64,000 nt of DNA from Rhodospirillales bacterium (GTDB lineage: Bacteria > Pseudomonadota > Alphaproteobacteria > Acetobacterales > Acetobacteraceae): positions 1 through 64,000 of the forward strand of contig CANFKS010000005.1 in the NCBI GenBank assembly GCA_947447625.1, in the 5' to 3' direction. The notes beneath the pieces were generated by a model. The model had not been told where the DNA came from. It saw only the letters and a list, made by a program, of their open reading frames with translations, and searched no databases. Shown here in pieces: positions 44,127-52,995 of the stretch; the stretch's first letter is position 1; the number at the start of each line of letters is the position of its first letter. The position numbers and the translations under genes are program-made.

Positions 44127-44371
44127 CCTCCACCGATCTTTGGAATCAGGAAAATCTCGCTATCGGCCGGCAATTGCAGGCCATAGGCGTCTTGATGGAT
44201 TTCGCCGTCGATTGCGATCGCCATTGTCTCATCGATATGTTCCCCCAACCCCGGAAACCGGGAATCGAGTTCGCGGATCAAGCGACGAAAACTGGTGGCC
44301 TCCACCTCGAACTCGGTCTGCTCGCCGATGAACTGGCGGCAGCTCGAGCCCGAGATGGAAACCTTGGGCAT
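44123..44371 (-). CDS. ThiS/MoaD-family ubiquitin-like sulfur carrier
   Basis: 82 residues of the beta-grasp MoaD/ThiS family (MPKVSISGSSCRQFIGEQTEFEVEATSFRRLIRELDSRFPGLGEH). The C terminus PKIGGG has the Gly-Gly needed for adenylation and thiocarboxylate formation, here with one extra Gly. Start shares one base with the stop of the molybdenum-hydroxylase gene (TGATG), so it is co-translated with that operon. It probably carries sulfur for the molybdenum cofactor, or for a sulfuration step of the enzyme. Inferred from context. Confidence 0.85.
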   Translation of the reverse strand: MPKVSISGSSCRQFIGEQTEFEVEATSFRRLIRELDSRFPGLGEHIDETMAIAIDGEIHQDAYGLQLPADSEIFLIPKIGGG

Positions 44372-46647
44372 CAGCCCTTGCCGGATTCGATGGCAGCCAC
44401 GATCTTCGGGGGCGACATCGGCAGGCTGTGCATGCGCACGCCGGTGGCCGCCTTGATCGCATTGGCCACCGCCGCGAGCGGCGGGATGATCGGCACTTCG
44501 CCGACGCCGCGCACGCCGAACGGATGGCGCTTGTTCGGCACTTCGACCAGCACCGCCTCGATCATCGGCAGATCGGACGCAACCGGGACCCGGTAGTCAA
44601 GGAAGCCCGAGTTATCCATGCGGCCGTTCTTGTCGTAGAGATATTCCTCGTTCAGCGCCCAGCCGATACCTTGGACGGCGCCGCCCTGGATCTGCCCTTC
44701 GACATAGGAGGGATGGATCGCCTTGCCGACATCCTGCACCGCGGTGTAGCGCAGGATTTTGACATGGCCGGTCTCCTGATCGACCTCGACGTCGCAGATA
44801 TGAGCGCCGAACCCGGCTCCCGCGCCCTGCGCATTGATCGAGACTTCGGAGCCGATCGGCCCGCCCGTCTTGCCGGCTTTGGCCGCGATGGCCGCGAGCG
44901 GCATCGGGTCGAACCCGCCGGCATTGGCGCCGGCCGGCACGGCCTCGCCGTCTTTCCAGTCCACCGCTTCGGGCGAGATGTCCCAGATCATGGCGGCGCG
45001 CTTCTTGAGCTCGTCCACCACTTTCTCGGCTGCCTGCACGGTGGCCATGCCCGTCGCGAAGGTGACGCGGCTGCCGCCGGTCATGCCGGTGATGCCGATC
45101 TGCGCGGTATCACCCACGATGGGGCGCACTTTTTCGTATGGCACGCCGAGCACTTCGGCCGCCATCATCGCCATCGAAGCGCGCGAGCCGCCGATATCCG
45201 GACTGCCCGACACCACGCTGATGGTGCCGTCTTCGTTCACGAACACCGAGGCCGAGCTGTCGCCGCCGATGTTGAACCAGAAGCCGGTTGCAACGCCACG
45301 GCCCTGGTTGGGGCCAAGCGGGGCCGACCAATGCGGGTGCGACTTGGCGGCATCGAGAACCTGCTCGAAGCCGATCTCGGGGAACACCGGGCCATAGGCG
45401 GCCTTGGTGCCGGCCTTGGCGGCGTTCTTTTGGCGCAGTTCGAGCGCGTCCATGCCGAGCTTGGTGGCCAGCTCGTCCATCGCGCTTTCCACGCCGAACG
45501 ACGAGATCGGCGCGCCGGGTGCCCGGTAGGCGGCGATCTTGGAGCGGTTGCTCACCACGTCGTAGCCCGAGGCGCGCACGTTTTTCAGGTCGTAGCAGGC
45601 AAAGGCGCACATGCAGGCCGGCGCCACCGGCGAGCCCGGGAAGGCACCCGCCTGGAGCGCGATGTCGATCGTCGCGCCGGTGATCGTGCCGTCCTTCTTG
45701 GCGCCGATCTTGACGGTCATCACGCCGCCCGAGGTCGGGCCGCTGGAACGGAAGACCTCGTCGCGGGTCATCACCATCTTCACCGGCTTGCCAGCCTTGC
45801 GCGACAGCGCAACCGCGAGGGGCTCGAGATAGACGAGCGTCTTGCCGCCGAAGCCGCCGCCGATTTCAGCCGGCGTGACGCGGATGTTGGCGATGTCCAT
45901 GTTCAGGATCTTGGAGACATACTGCCGGATCATGAACTGGCCCTGGCTCGACGCGAAAATCTGCGTCTGGCCATCCGGGTTCACCGAGGCGATCACGGCA
46001 TGCGGCTCGATGTAGCCCTGATGCACCGCGGTTGTCTCGTAGCGGCCCTCGACGACGACATCGGCTTCGGCCAGACCGGCCTCGGCGTCGCCCAACTTGA
46101 ACTCGACGCGCTTGGCGATGTTGGTCGGCTTGCCCGGTGCTGCCATGCCCGACGGCACCAAGTCGTCATGCAGGATCGGGGCGCCATCGGCCATCGCGGC
46201 CTCGACGTCGATCACGAAGGGCAGAACCTCGTAGGTCACGTCGATCAGCGCCATCGCCGCATCGGCGATCGCCGATGTGGTTGCGGCCACTGCGGCCACC
46301 GCATGGCCTTCGTACAGCACCTTGTCGCGCGCGAGCACGTTGTGCGCCATGTGCCGGAAATTGACGGGGCTCTCACCGGCCGCGGCTTCCTCGGAAGAAA
46401 TTTCCGGGAAATCGCCAGCAGCGGTCACGACCGCCTTCACGCCGGGCAGGGCAAGCGCCTTGGAGGCATCGATCGACACGATGCGGGCATGGGCATGCGG
46501 GCTGCGCAGAACCTTGCCGGTGAGCGTGCCGGCCATGCTCAGGTCGGCGCCGAACATCGCCTTGCCGGTTACCTTGTCGATTCCGTCCGGACGAACCGGA
46601 CGAGTACCGACGACTTTCAGATCACTGAAGTTTGCGACGAAATTCAT
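44371..46647 (-). CDS. Xanthine dehydrogenase family, molybdopterin-binding subunit
   Basis: 758 residues, molybdenum hydroxylase catalytic subunit: an a/b hammerhead N domain (VGTRPVRPDGIDKVTGKAMFGADLSMAGTLTGKVLRSPHAHARI), then the molybdopterin domains with the GGGFGGKT motif, AYRAPGAPISSFGVES and a C-terminal GVRGVGEVPIIPPL carrying the active-site Glu position. The substrate is not evident; CO dehydrogenase, nicotine- or aromatic-type hydroxylases are possible, but the CO-specific AYxCSFR loop is not seen. It is the third gene of a FAD-FeS-Mo-sulfur carrier operon. Confidence 0.93.
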   Translation of the reverse strand: MNFVANFSDLKVVGTRPVRPDGIDKVTGKAMFGADLSMAGTLTGKVLRSPHAHARIVSIDASKALALPGVKAVVTAAGDFPEISSEEAAAGESPVNFRHMAHNVLARDKVLYEGHAVAAVAATTSAIADAAMALIDVTYEVLPFVIDVEAAMADGAPILHDDLVPSGMAAPGKPTNIAKRVEFKLGDAEAGLAEADVVVEGRYETTAVHQGYIEPHAVIASVNPDGQTQIFASSQGQFMIRQYVSKILNMDIANIRVTPAEIGGGFGGKTLVYLEPLAVALSRKAGKPVKMVMTRDEVFRSSGPTSGGVMTVKIGAKKDGTITGATIDIALQAGAFPGSPVAPACMCAFACYDLKNVRASGYDVVSNRSKIAAYRAPGAPISSFGVESAMDELATKLGMDALELRQKNAAKAGTKAAYGPVFPEIGFEQVLDAAKSHPHWSAPLGPNQGRGVATGFWFNIGGDSSASVFVNEDGTISVVSGSPDIGGSRASMAMMAAEVLGVPYEKVRPIVGDTAQIGITGMTGGSRVTFATGMATVQAAEKVVDELKKRAAMIWDISPEAVDWKDGEAVPAGANAGGFDPMPLAAIAAKAGKTGGPIGSEVSINAQGAGAGFGAHICDVEVDQETGHVKILRYTAVQDVGKAIHPSYVEGQIQGGAVQGIGWALNEEYLYDKNGRMDNSGFLDYRVPVASDLPMIEAVLVEVPNKRHPFGVRGVGEVPIIPPLAAVANAIKAATGVRMHSLPMSPPKIVAAIESGKG

Positions 46648-47126
46648 GCGTGTTCCCCTCGCATTTCGGCGGCCGCGTCCATCACGGCCCGGATGATTTT
46701 GTCATAGCCCGTGCAGCGGCACAGGTTGCCGGCGAGCCAGTAGCGGGCTTCCGTCTCGGTCGGGTTCGGATTGGCATCGAGGAGCGCCTTGGTGGCGACC
46801 AGCAGGCCCGGCGTGCAGAAGCCGCACTGCAGCGCCGCATGCTCGAGGAACTTGCGCTGCAGCGGGTGCAGCTCGTCCCCATTGGCGAGGCCTTCGATGG
46901 TGCCGATGGTCTTGCCTTCGGCCTCAACGCCCAGCACCAGGCACGAGCAGACCAGACGGCCGTCGAGCGTGATGGAGCAGGCGCCGCAGTCGCCGGAGCC
47001 GCAGCCTTCCTTGGAACCGGTCAGATGCAGTTGGTCGCGCAGCACGTCGAGCAGGCTGTCCTGCACTTCGCACAGGAACTCGGCCGGCTCGCCGTTGACG
47101 GTGGTGGTGACGTGGATCTTGCTCAT
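46644..47126 (-). CDS. Xanthine dehydrogenase family, [2Fe-2S] subunit
   Basis: 160 residues, two iron-sulfur clusters: plant-type cluster EGCGSGDCGACSITLDGRLVCSC and helical domain cluster QCGFCTPGLL with LCRCTGYDKIIRAV. Passes electrons from the molybdenum centre to the FAD subunit. ATG 47126 overlaps the FAD-subunit stop and the stop overlaps the Mo-subunit start by 4 bases. Confidence 0.96.
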   Translation of the reverse strand: MSKIHVTTTVNGEPAEFLCEVQDSLLDVLRDQLHLTGSKEGCGSGDCGACSITLDGRLVCSCLVLGVEAEGKTIGTIEGLANGDELHPLQRKFLEHAALQCGFCTPGLLVATKALLDANPNPTETEARYWLAGNLCRCTGYDKIIRAVMDAAAEMRGEHA

Positions 47127-47989
47127 CAGCGGGCTCCCGCGCGGTCATAGGCGATTTTGGCGGCACGACGCGCGAGCACGCCGGCGACCTTGGTGCGGAA
47201 CTCGATGGTGCCGCGCTTGTCGTTGATCGGGTTGCAGGCAGCGCGCGCGGCGGTGTCGAGGGCGGCGAGCGCCGCATCATCGAGCTTGCTGCCCACGATC
47301 GAGGTGGCATCAACCGCAACCTGGGTCGGCGCAACCGCACCCAGAACAACGCTGGCGGCGGTGATCACGCCGGCGGCATCGAGCGTCAGGTTGACGCCGC
47401 AACCGACCACCGCGATGTCCATTTCGGTGCGCGGAATGAAGCGCAGATAGGCATCGGCCTGCTTGCCGCTCACCTTGGGGAAGTGGAATTCAAAGATGAA
47501 TTCTCCCTTGGCGAGCGATGTGCGGCCCGGCGCGGTCACGATCTGGGCGACCGGAACCGAACGCTGGCCGGTCGGGCCCACCACGACGGCGACGGCGCCG
47601 GCGGCAATCATCGCCGGCACGCTGTCGGCGGCGGGCGAGGCATTGCACAAATTGCCGGCGAGCGACGCACGGCCCTGCACCTGGGTCGAGCCGATCAGGT
47701 TGGTGCCTTCGACCACGCCCGGATAGGCTGCCGAGAAGCCGGCATGCTCGCTGAGTTCCGCGCTCGGCGTCGCCGCGCCGATGACCCAACCGTCAGCGGT
47801 TTCGCGGATCCCCATCATCCCGGGAATTTTCTTTGTGTCGACAATGAGTTCCGGCTTGGCGCGGCCGGAACGCAGTTGCACCAGCAGGTCCGTGCCGCCG
47901 GACATCACTTTGGCGAGGCCCTGGGCCCCGGCCAGCAGTTTGACGGCATCAGGCACGGAGGCAGGTGCTGCATAACTCAGTCTAGGCAT
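47126..47989 (-). CDS. Xanthine dehydrogenase family, FAD-binding subunit
   Basis: 287 residues of the CoxM-type flavoprotein. FAD-binding motif AKVMSGGTDLLVQLRSGRAKPELIVDTKKIPGM and the later VVEGTNLIGSTQVQGRASLAGNLCNASPAADSVPAMIAAGA. GGGAGCG precedes ATG 47989 and is preferred over an in-frame ATG at 48025. First gene of the operon; the start region upstream of 47990 is AT-richer and likely holds the promoter. Confidence 0.94.
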   Translation of the reverse strand: MPRLSYAAPASVPDAVKLLAGAQGLAKVMSGGTDLLVQLRSGRAKPELIVDTKKIPGMMGIRETADGWVIGAATPSAELSEHAGFSAAYPGVVEGTNLIGSTQVQGRASLAGNLCNASPAADSVPAMIAAGAVAVVVGPTGQRSVPVAQIVTAPGRTSLAKGEFIFEFHFPKVSGKQADAYLRFIPRTEMDIAVVGCGVNLTLDAAGVITAASVVLGAVAPTQVAVDATSIVGSKLDDAALAALDTAARAACNPINDKRGTIEFRTKVAGVLARRAAKIAYDRAGAR

Positions 47990-48121
47990 GTTCGCTCCCG
48001 GGTTATTACGGTCTAAGGGCTTCAATCAAACGAAAGTATGTTGCGCCCATCACGTGGTGACAGACCTCATCACCGCAAGGTTAGGCCGGTCCGGAAGGTT
48101 GGTCGAGCCCCCTTGATCGCA

Positions 48122-49120
48122 TCACGCCTGCCCGTTCGTCATATGACGCATGAACGTCGCCGGATCGGTGTTCGTCCCGCACAGCAGAACCCCCACGCGC
48201 TTGCCTGCAATGCGCGCGCGCAGCGGCCCCTGCGCCGCCGCCGTCGCGGCAGCGCAGGCGGGCTCCGTCGCCAGTTTCAGCTCTGCGAACAACACACGCA
48301 TCGCGGCGCGCAATGCGTCATCGCTCACCGTCACCAGCGCGTCGATGTTCGCCCGGCACAGCCCGTAGCTGTAGGCCTCCGTGTGCGGCGCCATCAGGCT
48401 GTCGGCGATCCCGGTCATCGCACCCATCTTCACCGGCCCGCCGGTCGCAAAACTCTGCGCCATCCCGGTGGCCCCCTCGGGCTCCACGCCGTAGATCGTC
48501 AGCCCCGGCATCGCCTGCTTGAACGCACACGCCACCCCGGCCGCCAGCCCGCCGCCTCCGATCGGCAAAATCAGCGCATCGAGCCCGCCCGACTGGCCGG
48601 CCCATTCCGCACCCAGCGTCGCGGTCCCCAGCACCGTGCGATAGCCGTTGAACGGGTGGACGAAATAGCGCCCCTCCGCCGCCTCGATCTGGCGCACCAT
48701 GGCAAAGCCGCGCGCCCCGTCCTCGGCCATCAACACCTCGGCCCCGAAGGCATGACACAGCGCGACCCGCGCCGGATTGGCGGTTTTGAGCATCACCACC
48801 TTGGCCGAAATCCCCAGCTTCATCGCCGCATACGCCACCGCCACCGCATGATTGCCGGCCGAAATTCCGGTGACCCCGCGCCCGCGCTGTGCCGTATCGA
48901 GGGCCAGCATGTTCGAGAACGCACCGCGCGCCTTGAACGTCCCGCTCGCCTGGAACAGTTCGAATTTGAATTCGAGCACCGTCCCCTCGAGGCCCGCGAT
49001 ATCGTCGCGCCGCAGCACCGGCGTCACCCGCGTATAGGGCGCGAGGGCCGCCTGCTGCGCCGCGATGGCAGACGGGGTCGGCACGGCGATTCCGTCGATT
49101 TCGAGTGGCATGTCAGGCAT
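48122..49120 (-). CDS. PLP-dependent threonine dehydratase-like/serine racemase-like protein
   Basis: 332 residues of the fold-type II PLP family. The Schiff-base lysine is K63 in FQASGTFKARGAFSN; the phosphate-binding loop is PIGGGGLAAG (about 186-195), with SAGNHAVAVAYAA. No C-terminal ACT regulatory domain, so it resembles catabolic threonine dehydratase, or a serine/aspartate racemase. It is divergent from the SDR gene at 49205 with 84 bases between starts. Confidence 0.88.
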   Translation of the reverse strand: MPDMPLEIDGIAVPTPSAIAAQQAALAPYTRVTPVLRRDDIAGLEGTVLEFKFELFQASGTFKARGAFSNMLALDTAQRGRGVTGISAGNHAVAVAYAAMKLGISAKVVMLKTANPARVALCHAFGAEVLMAEDGARGFAMVRQIEAAEGRYFVHPFNGYRTVLGTATLGAEWAGQSGGLDALILPIGGGGLAAGVACAFKQAMPGLTIYGVEPEGATGMAQSFATGGPVKMGAMTGIADSLMAPHTEAYSYGLCRANIDALVTVSDDALRAAMRVLFAELKLATEPACAAATAAAQGPLRARIAGKRVGVLLCGTNTDPATFMRHMTNGQA

Positions 49121-49204
49121 TACAGGAACGCTCCGGATCAGGGGGTTGACGGGCAAACGGCCGGCATACCCACAATGGGTCAGTCGCAAACAAAGGAACG
49201 GGCA

Positions 49205-49960
49205 ATGGAAATCAACGTCAAGGGCACCCGCGTCGTCGTGGCCGGCGGCAGCAAGGGCATCGGCCGCTCGATCGCACACGCCTTCGCCGCAGCCGGCGCC
49301 GCCGTGTCGATCTGCGCCCGCGGTGCCGATGCGCTGGAAGCCACCCGGGACGAAATGGCGGTTCACGGCGGTATTGCCCATGCCGCGCGCTGCGATCTGT
49401 CCCGCGAAGCCGATATTGCCGCCTATATCCCCGCCGCCGCCGCCGCCCTCGGCGGGATCGATGTGCTGATCAACAACGCCACCGGCTATGGCATGGGCAA
49501 CGACGAAGCCGGCTGGGAGCAATCGCTCAGCGTGGATTTGATGGCTGCCGTCCGCGCCTCGCGCTTTGCCGAACCCTTCATCGAAAAAAGCAGCTTCGGC
49601 TCGATCATCAACATCGCCTCGGGCTCCGGCCTCAACCCCTCGGTCCGCACCCCCGCCTACGGGGCCGCCAAGGCTGCCGTCATCCACTACACCCGCACCC
49701 AGGCGGCAACCCTGGTCAGCCGCGGCATCAGGGTGAATTGCGTGGCGCCCGGCTCCATCGAATTCCCGGGCGGGCTGTGGGAGAAGCGCAAGACCGAAGC
49801 CCCCGCCGTCTACAACGCAGCCCTTGCCGCCTGCCCCGCCGGGCGGATGGGCCATCCGGAGGAAGTCGCCAACCTGGTCGTCTTCCTCGCCTCGCCCTTG
49901 GCCAGTTGGATCACCGCGCAGATCATCAGCGTCAATGGCGGCCAAGGCCTGCCGCGCTGA
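49205..49960 (+). CDS. Short-chain dehydrogenase/reductase (SDR) 1
   Basis: 251 residues, classical SDR. Cofactor motif AGGSKGIGRS (13-22), NNATG (90-94), S139/S141 and catalytic Y152-x3-K156 (TPAYGAAKAA). The substrate is unknown. The C-terminal ISVNGGQG ending is typical of FabG-type relatives. Followed by half a repeat (copy 9), then the tandem 19-bp repeats. Confidence 0.92.
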   Translation: MEINVKGTRVVVAGGSKGIGRSIAHAFAAAGAAVSICARGADALEATRDEMAVHGGIAHAARCDLSREADIAAYIPAAAAALGGIDVLINNATGYGMGNDEAGWEQSLSVDLMAAVRASRFAEPFIEKSSFGSIINIASGSGLNPSVRTPAYGAAKAAVIHYTRTQAATLVSRGIRVNCVAPGSIEFPGGLWEKRKTEAPAVYNAALAACPAGRMGHPEEVANLVVFLASPLASWITAQIISVNGGQGLPR

Positions 49961-49977
49961 TCCGGCGCCTGGCCTGA

Positions 49978-50022
49978 AGCCTGACGATTTTTGGCGGTTT
50001 CGCCAATAATCGTCAGGCTCTA
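49978..50022. repeat. Dispersed repeat, module B only (copy 9)
   Basis: AGCCTGACGATTTTTGGCG...CCAATAATCGTCAGGCT; the base of the stem carries paired changes relative to other copies. It lies 17 bases after the SDR gene. Confidence 0.85.
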
Positions 50023-50043
50023 AACTCACGCATCACCAGCGCC

Positions 50044-50157
50044 CAGCGGCGCAGCCTTCAATCAGCGGCGCAGCCTTCAATCAGCGGCGCAGCCTTAAAT
50101 CAACGGCGCAGACATAAATCAACGGTGCAGCCATAAACCAGCGGCGCCACCATAAAA
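50044..50157. repeat. Six tandem 19-bp repeats upstream of the second SDR gene
   Basis: Contiguous units start at 50044, 50063, 50082, 50101, 50120 and 50139, consensus CAGCGGCGCAGCCTTAAAT; units 1-2 are identical and the later ones drift (AACGG, CATAAA). They end 17 bases before the SDR start at 50175, in the untranslated leader or promoter region. The period of 19 bases could present a protein on changing faces of the helix, or just be replication slippage. Confidence 0.92.
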
Positions 50158-50174
50158 AGGACATCGGGGAGACC

Positions 50175-50969
50175 ATGGGTCAGGTTCAAGGGAAGATCGC
50201 CTTCGTCACGGGCGCCGCATCAGGCATCGGCGCAGCCTGCGCGGAGACATTCGCGCGCGAAGGCGCCAAAGTTGTCGTCACCGACTTCGATGACATCAAG
50301 GGCGCCGAGGTCGTTGCCCGCATCAATGCCGCCGGCGGCGATGCGATCTTTCTGCACCAGGACGTCACCGACGAAGCCGCCTGGCCCGCCGCCATGGACG
50401 CCACGCTCGCGAGATACGGCCGCCTCGACATCATGGTCGCCAATGCCGGCATTGCCGTCTTTGGCCCGGTGCAGACCATGTCGCTGGCGGAGTTCCGGCG
50501 CCAGAACGCCGTCAACATCGACGGCGTGTTTCTCTCCGTGAAACACGCCGCCGAAGCCATGCGCAAAACCGGCGGCGGCTCCATCATCATCATGTCCTCC
50601 GTCGCCGGGCTGCGCGGGTCCGCCAACCTTGCCGGCTACTCCGCCTCCAAAGGCGCGGTCCGGCTCTTCGCCAAGTCGATGGCCCTCGAACTCGCCCACG
50701 AAGCCATCCGGGTGAACTCCGTCCATCCCGGCATCATCGTCACCCCGATCTGGGAAAAAGCCGCCTCTCCGCTTGGCGGCGGGCTCAATGCACCGCTTGA
50801 CCCCCAAGTCCTCGGCGCCGCCGTTCCCATCGGCAAACCCTCCGCGCCCCAGGAAATCGCCAACGGCGTGCTCTTCCTCGCCTCCGACGCCTCCCACCAC
50901 ATGACCGGCGCCGAACTCGTCATCGACGGCGGCATGACGGCCGGCGGCAGCCGTCGGGTCACGACCTGA
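50175..50969 (+). CDS. Short-chain dehydrogenase/reductase (SDR) 2
   Basis: 264 residues. Motifs: TGAASGIG (12-19), D37 in VVTDFDD indicating NAD preference, NAG (90-92), catalytic S142, Y155, K159 (AGYSASKGA). HPGIIVTPIW and AELVIDGGMTAGGS complete the family pattern. GGGGAG precedes the ATG. The substrate is unknown; it is preceded by the tandem repeats. Confidence 0.93.
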   Translation: MGQVQGKIAFVTGAASGIGAACAETFAREGAKVVVTDFDDIKGAEVVARINAAGGDAIFLHQDVTDEAAWPAAMDATLARYGRLDIMVANAGIAVFGPVQTMSLAEFRRQNAVNIDGVFLSVKHAAEAMRKTGGGSIIIMSSVAGLRGSANLAGYSASKGAVRLFAKSMALELAHEAIRVNSVHPGIIVTPIWEKAASPLGGGLNAPLDPQVLGAAVPIGKPSAPQEIANGVLFLASDASHHMTGAELVIDGGMTAGGSRRVTT

Positions 50970-50989
50970 ACGGCGCGGGGCGTGCAAGG

Positions 50990-51006
50990 CCCGGGCTCTG
51001 CCCGGG
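50990..51006. terminator. Candidate transcript-end hairpin between convergent genes
   Basis: CCCGGGC-TCT-GCCCGGG, a 7-bp perfect stem between the convergent SDR and TenA genes. No T tract follows on either strand, so termination is not certain. Confidence 0.35.
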
Positions 51007-51089
51007 AGGCGCACGGGTTGAAAGAGGGCCGTCACCGAGAGGGGGCCTGCTCCGCCGTTGCGACGGCAGGGTTGGCCCCTGGCTTTGGC

Positions 51090-51773
51090 TCAGCCTGCCG
51101 CGAGGCCCATGTCCCAGAAGGCGGCTTCCAGCCGGGTGGCGGCGACGAATGTCTTGAGCAAGTGCGGATACCGTGCGTCCGCCCCGCGCGCGGCGCCGAT
51201 CCGCTCGAGCCGCGCCATCGCAGCCGTCACCGCGGCGTGGTAGTCTTCGCCCGCATAGGCTTCCATCCATGCCGCGTAGGGGTTGCCTTGCCGCAGCGTC
51301 GCGGGATCATCGAGCAGCTGGGCCACCGCTTCGGCGTAGCCCACCACGCAGGGCGCCAGCGCCACTTCAAGGTCGAGCCGGTCGCCGGCCAGGCCGCAAT
51401 CCAGCACGAAGCGTGTGTAGGCGACGGTCTCCATCGCCTCCGGCTCGGCTGCCATCTGTGCCTCGTCGAGGCCCCAATCGCGGCAATACGCGACATGCAA
51501 CGGCATCTCGACATCGACGATCGTCGTCACCGCCGCGGCCGCGCCGCGCAGATCCTCCAGCGTGTCGCTCTTCACCGCGGCCAGCGCATAGGCCCGGGCG
51601 AAATGGATCAGGAACAGGTAATCCTGCTTGAGGAAATGCTGGAACGCGGCCTTCGCCAGCACGCCCTGGCCGAGTTGGCGGACAAACCCGTGTGCGACAT
51701 ACGACGTCCATTCCCCCCCCGCATCGCGCCGCAACCGGCCGAACAATCCCTGGTCAAACACCAAACCCGTCAT
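51090..51773 (-). CDS. tenA: TenA family protein (thiaminase II-like)
   Basis: 227 residues, all-helical. TenA proteins hydrolyse aminopyrimidine compounds to salvage thiamin pyrimidine. Key regions: the N-terminal FRQL-like HGFVRQLGQGVLAKAAFQHFLKQDYLFLIHFARAYALAAVKSD, and CVVGYAEAVAQL with the active-site Cys, then NPYAAWMEAYAGEDYHAAV. No TPP riboswitch or other thiamin gene was seen in the window; only 62 bases separate it from the divergent CaiB-type gene. Confidence 0.9.
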   Translation of the reverse strand: MTGLVFDQGLFGRLRRDAGGEWTSYVAHGFVRQLGQGVLAKAAFQHFLKQDYLFLIHFARAYALAAVKSDTLEDLRGAAAAVTTIVDVEMPLHVAYCRDWGLDEAQMAAEPEAMETVAYTRFVLDCGLAGDRLDLEVALAPCVVGYAEAVAQLLDDPATLRQGNPYAAWMEAYAGEDYHAAVTAAMARLERIGAARGADARYPHLLKTFVAATRLEAAFWDMGLAAG

Positions 51774-51835
51774 AACGTCAGTCTCCCTTGCCGCGTCGGA
51801 ACCTGTAACATGGCAGCAGAATCGGGAGGATCAAA

Positions 51836-52912
51836 ATGACCAACGGACCGCTCAAGGGGCTGCGCGTGGTGGAATTCGCCGGCATCGGCCCGGGCCCTTT
51901 CGCGGCCATGCTGCTGGCCGACATGGGCGCTGATGTGGTGCGCATCGATCGACCCGGCGCGAAACACCGCGCCAACGACGTGACCTTGCGCGGCCGGCGC
52001 ATCGTCGCGATCGACCTCAAGCAGGACGCGGCGCGCGCGATGGGCCTGCTCGATCGGGCCGAAGTCCTGATCGAAGGCTTCCGTCCCGGCGTGATGGAGC
52101 GCCTGGGCCTCGGCCCCGATACGGTCCTCGCCCGCAACCCCAAGCTGGTCTACGGGCGCATGACGGGCTGGGGCCAGTCCGGCCCGCTGGCCCAATTCGC
52201 CGGCCATGACATCGACTACATCGCCATCACCGGGGCACTCGCGGCCATCGGCCCGGCCGCGAAACCCGTGCCGCCGCTCAACCTGGTCGGGGATTTCGGC
52301 GGGGGGTCGCTTTACCTTGTGATGGGCATCCTGGCGGCCGTCCTGCAGGCCCGTGCCAGCGGGCAGGGGCAGGTAATCGACTGCGCCATCTCGGATTGCG
52401 TGGTGAACCTCATGTCGATGTTCCATGGCATGCGCGCCTCCGGCACCTGGTCGAGCGAGCGCGAAGCCAACCTGCTCGACGGCGGCGCCCCCTATTATGG
52501 CACCTACGCATGCGCCGACGGCAAATTCCTCGCCATCGGCGCCCTCGAACCCCAGTTCTATGCCACCTTGCGCACACTGGCCGGCTTGTCCGATCCGATC
52601 TTCGACGAACAGCGCGATCCCGCACTCTGGCCGATCCAGAAGGAGCGCCTCGCCGCCGTCATCCGCACCCGCCCGCGCGATGCCTGGACCGAACTGCTGC
52701 ACCACTCCGACGCCTGTGCGGCCCCCATCCTGACCATGGACGAAGCCCCCGAGCACCCCCACCTCAAAGCCCGCGGCAGTTTCGTGACGCAAGACGGCAT
52801 CACCCAATCCGCCCCCGCACCCCGCTTCAGCGCCACGCCCAGCGCAGTGCCGCCCCGCCCCATCGCCGCCGAAACCGCCGATATCCTCGCCACCTGGGCG
52901 GTGCCGGCGTGA
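51836..52912 (+). CDS. CaiB/BaiF family CoA-transferase or acyl-CoA racemase
   Basis: 358 residues of the class III CoA-transferase/alpha-methylacyl-CoA racemase family: [55 protein letters not shown], and [10 protein letters not shown] with the conserved Asp position. Racemase-like length and [17 protein letters not shown] suit an alpha-methylacyl-CoA racemase. It lies 83 bases before a second paralogue. Confidence 0.9.
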   Translation: MTNGPLKGLRVVEFAGIGPGPFAAMLLADMGADVVRIDRPGAKHRANDVTLRGRRIVAIDLKQDAARAMGLLDRAEVLIEGFRPGVMERLGLGPDTVLARNPKLVYGRMTGWGQSGPLAQFAGHDIDYIAITGALAAIGPAAKPVPPLNLVGDFGGGSLYLVMGILAAVLQARASGQGQVIDCAISDCVVNLMSMFHGMRASGTWSSEREANLLDGGAPYYGTYACADGKFLAIGALEPQFYATLRTLAGLSDPIFDEQRDPALWPIQKERLAAVIRTRPRDAWTELLHHSDACAAPILTMDEAPEHPHLKARGSFVTQDGITQSAPAPRFSATPSAVPPRPIAAETADILATWAVPA

Positions 52913-52995
52913 TTTTCGCGCCAACCTGACTTTCCCCTTGCCCATCCCTATATAGGCTGCTTCACCCCACACGCGCCCGATCGGACCCCACGCTG

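Noticed and set aside
44428-46707. 759-codon plus-strand frame opposite the molybdenum hydroxylase subunit
   Set aside because: His/Arg/Gly-rich shadow of the conserved minus-strand gene.
50044-50157. Six regular repeats as a CRISPR array
   Set aside because: Units are 19 bp and contiguous without spacers, and no cas genes are present.
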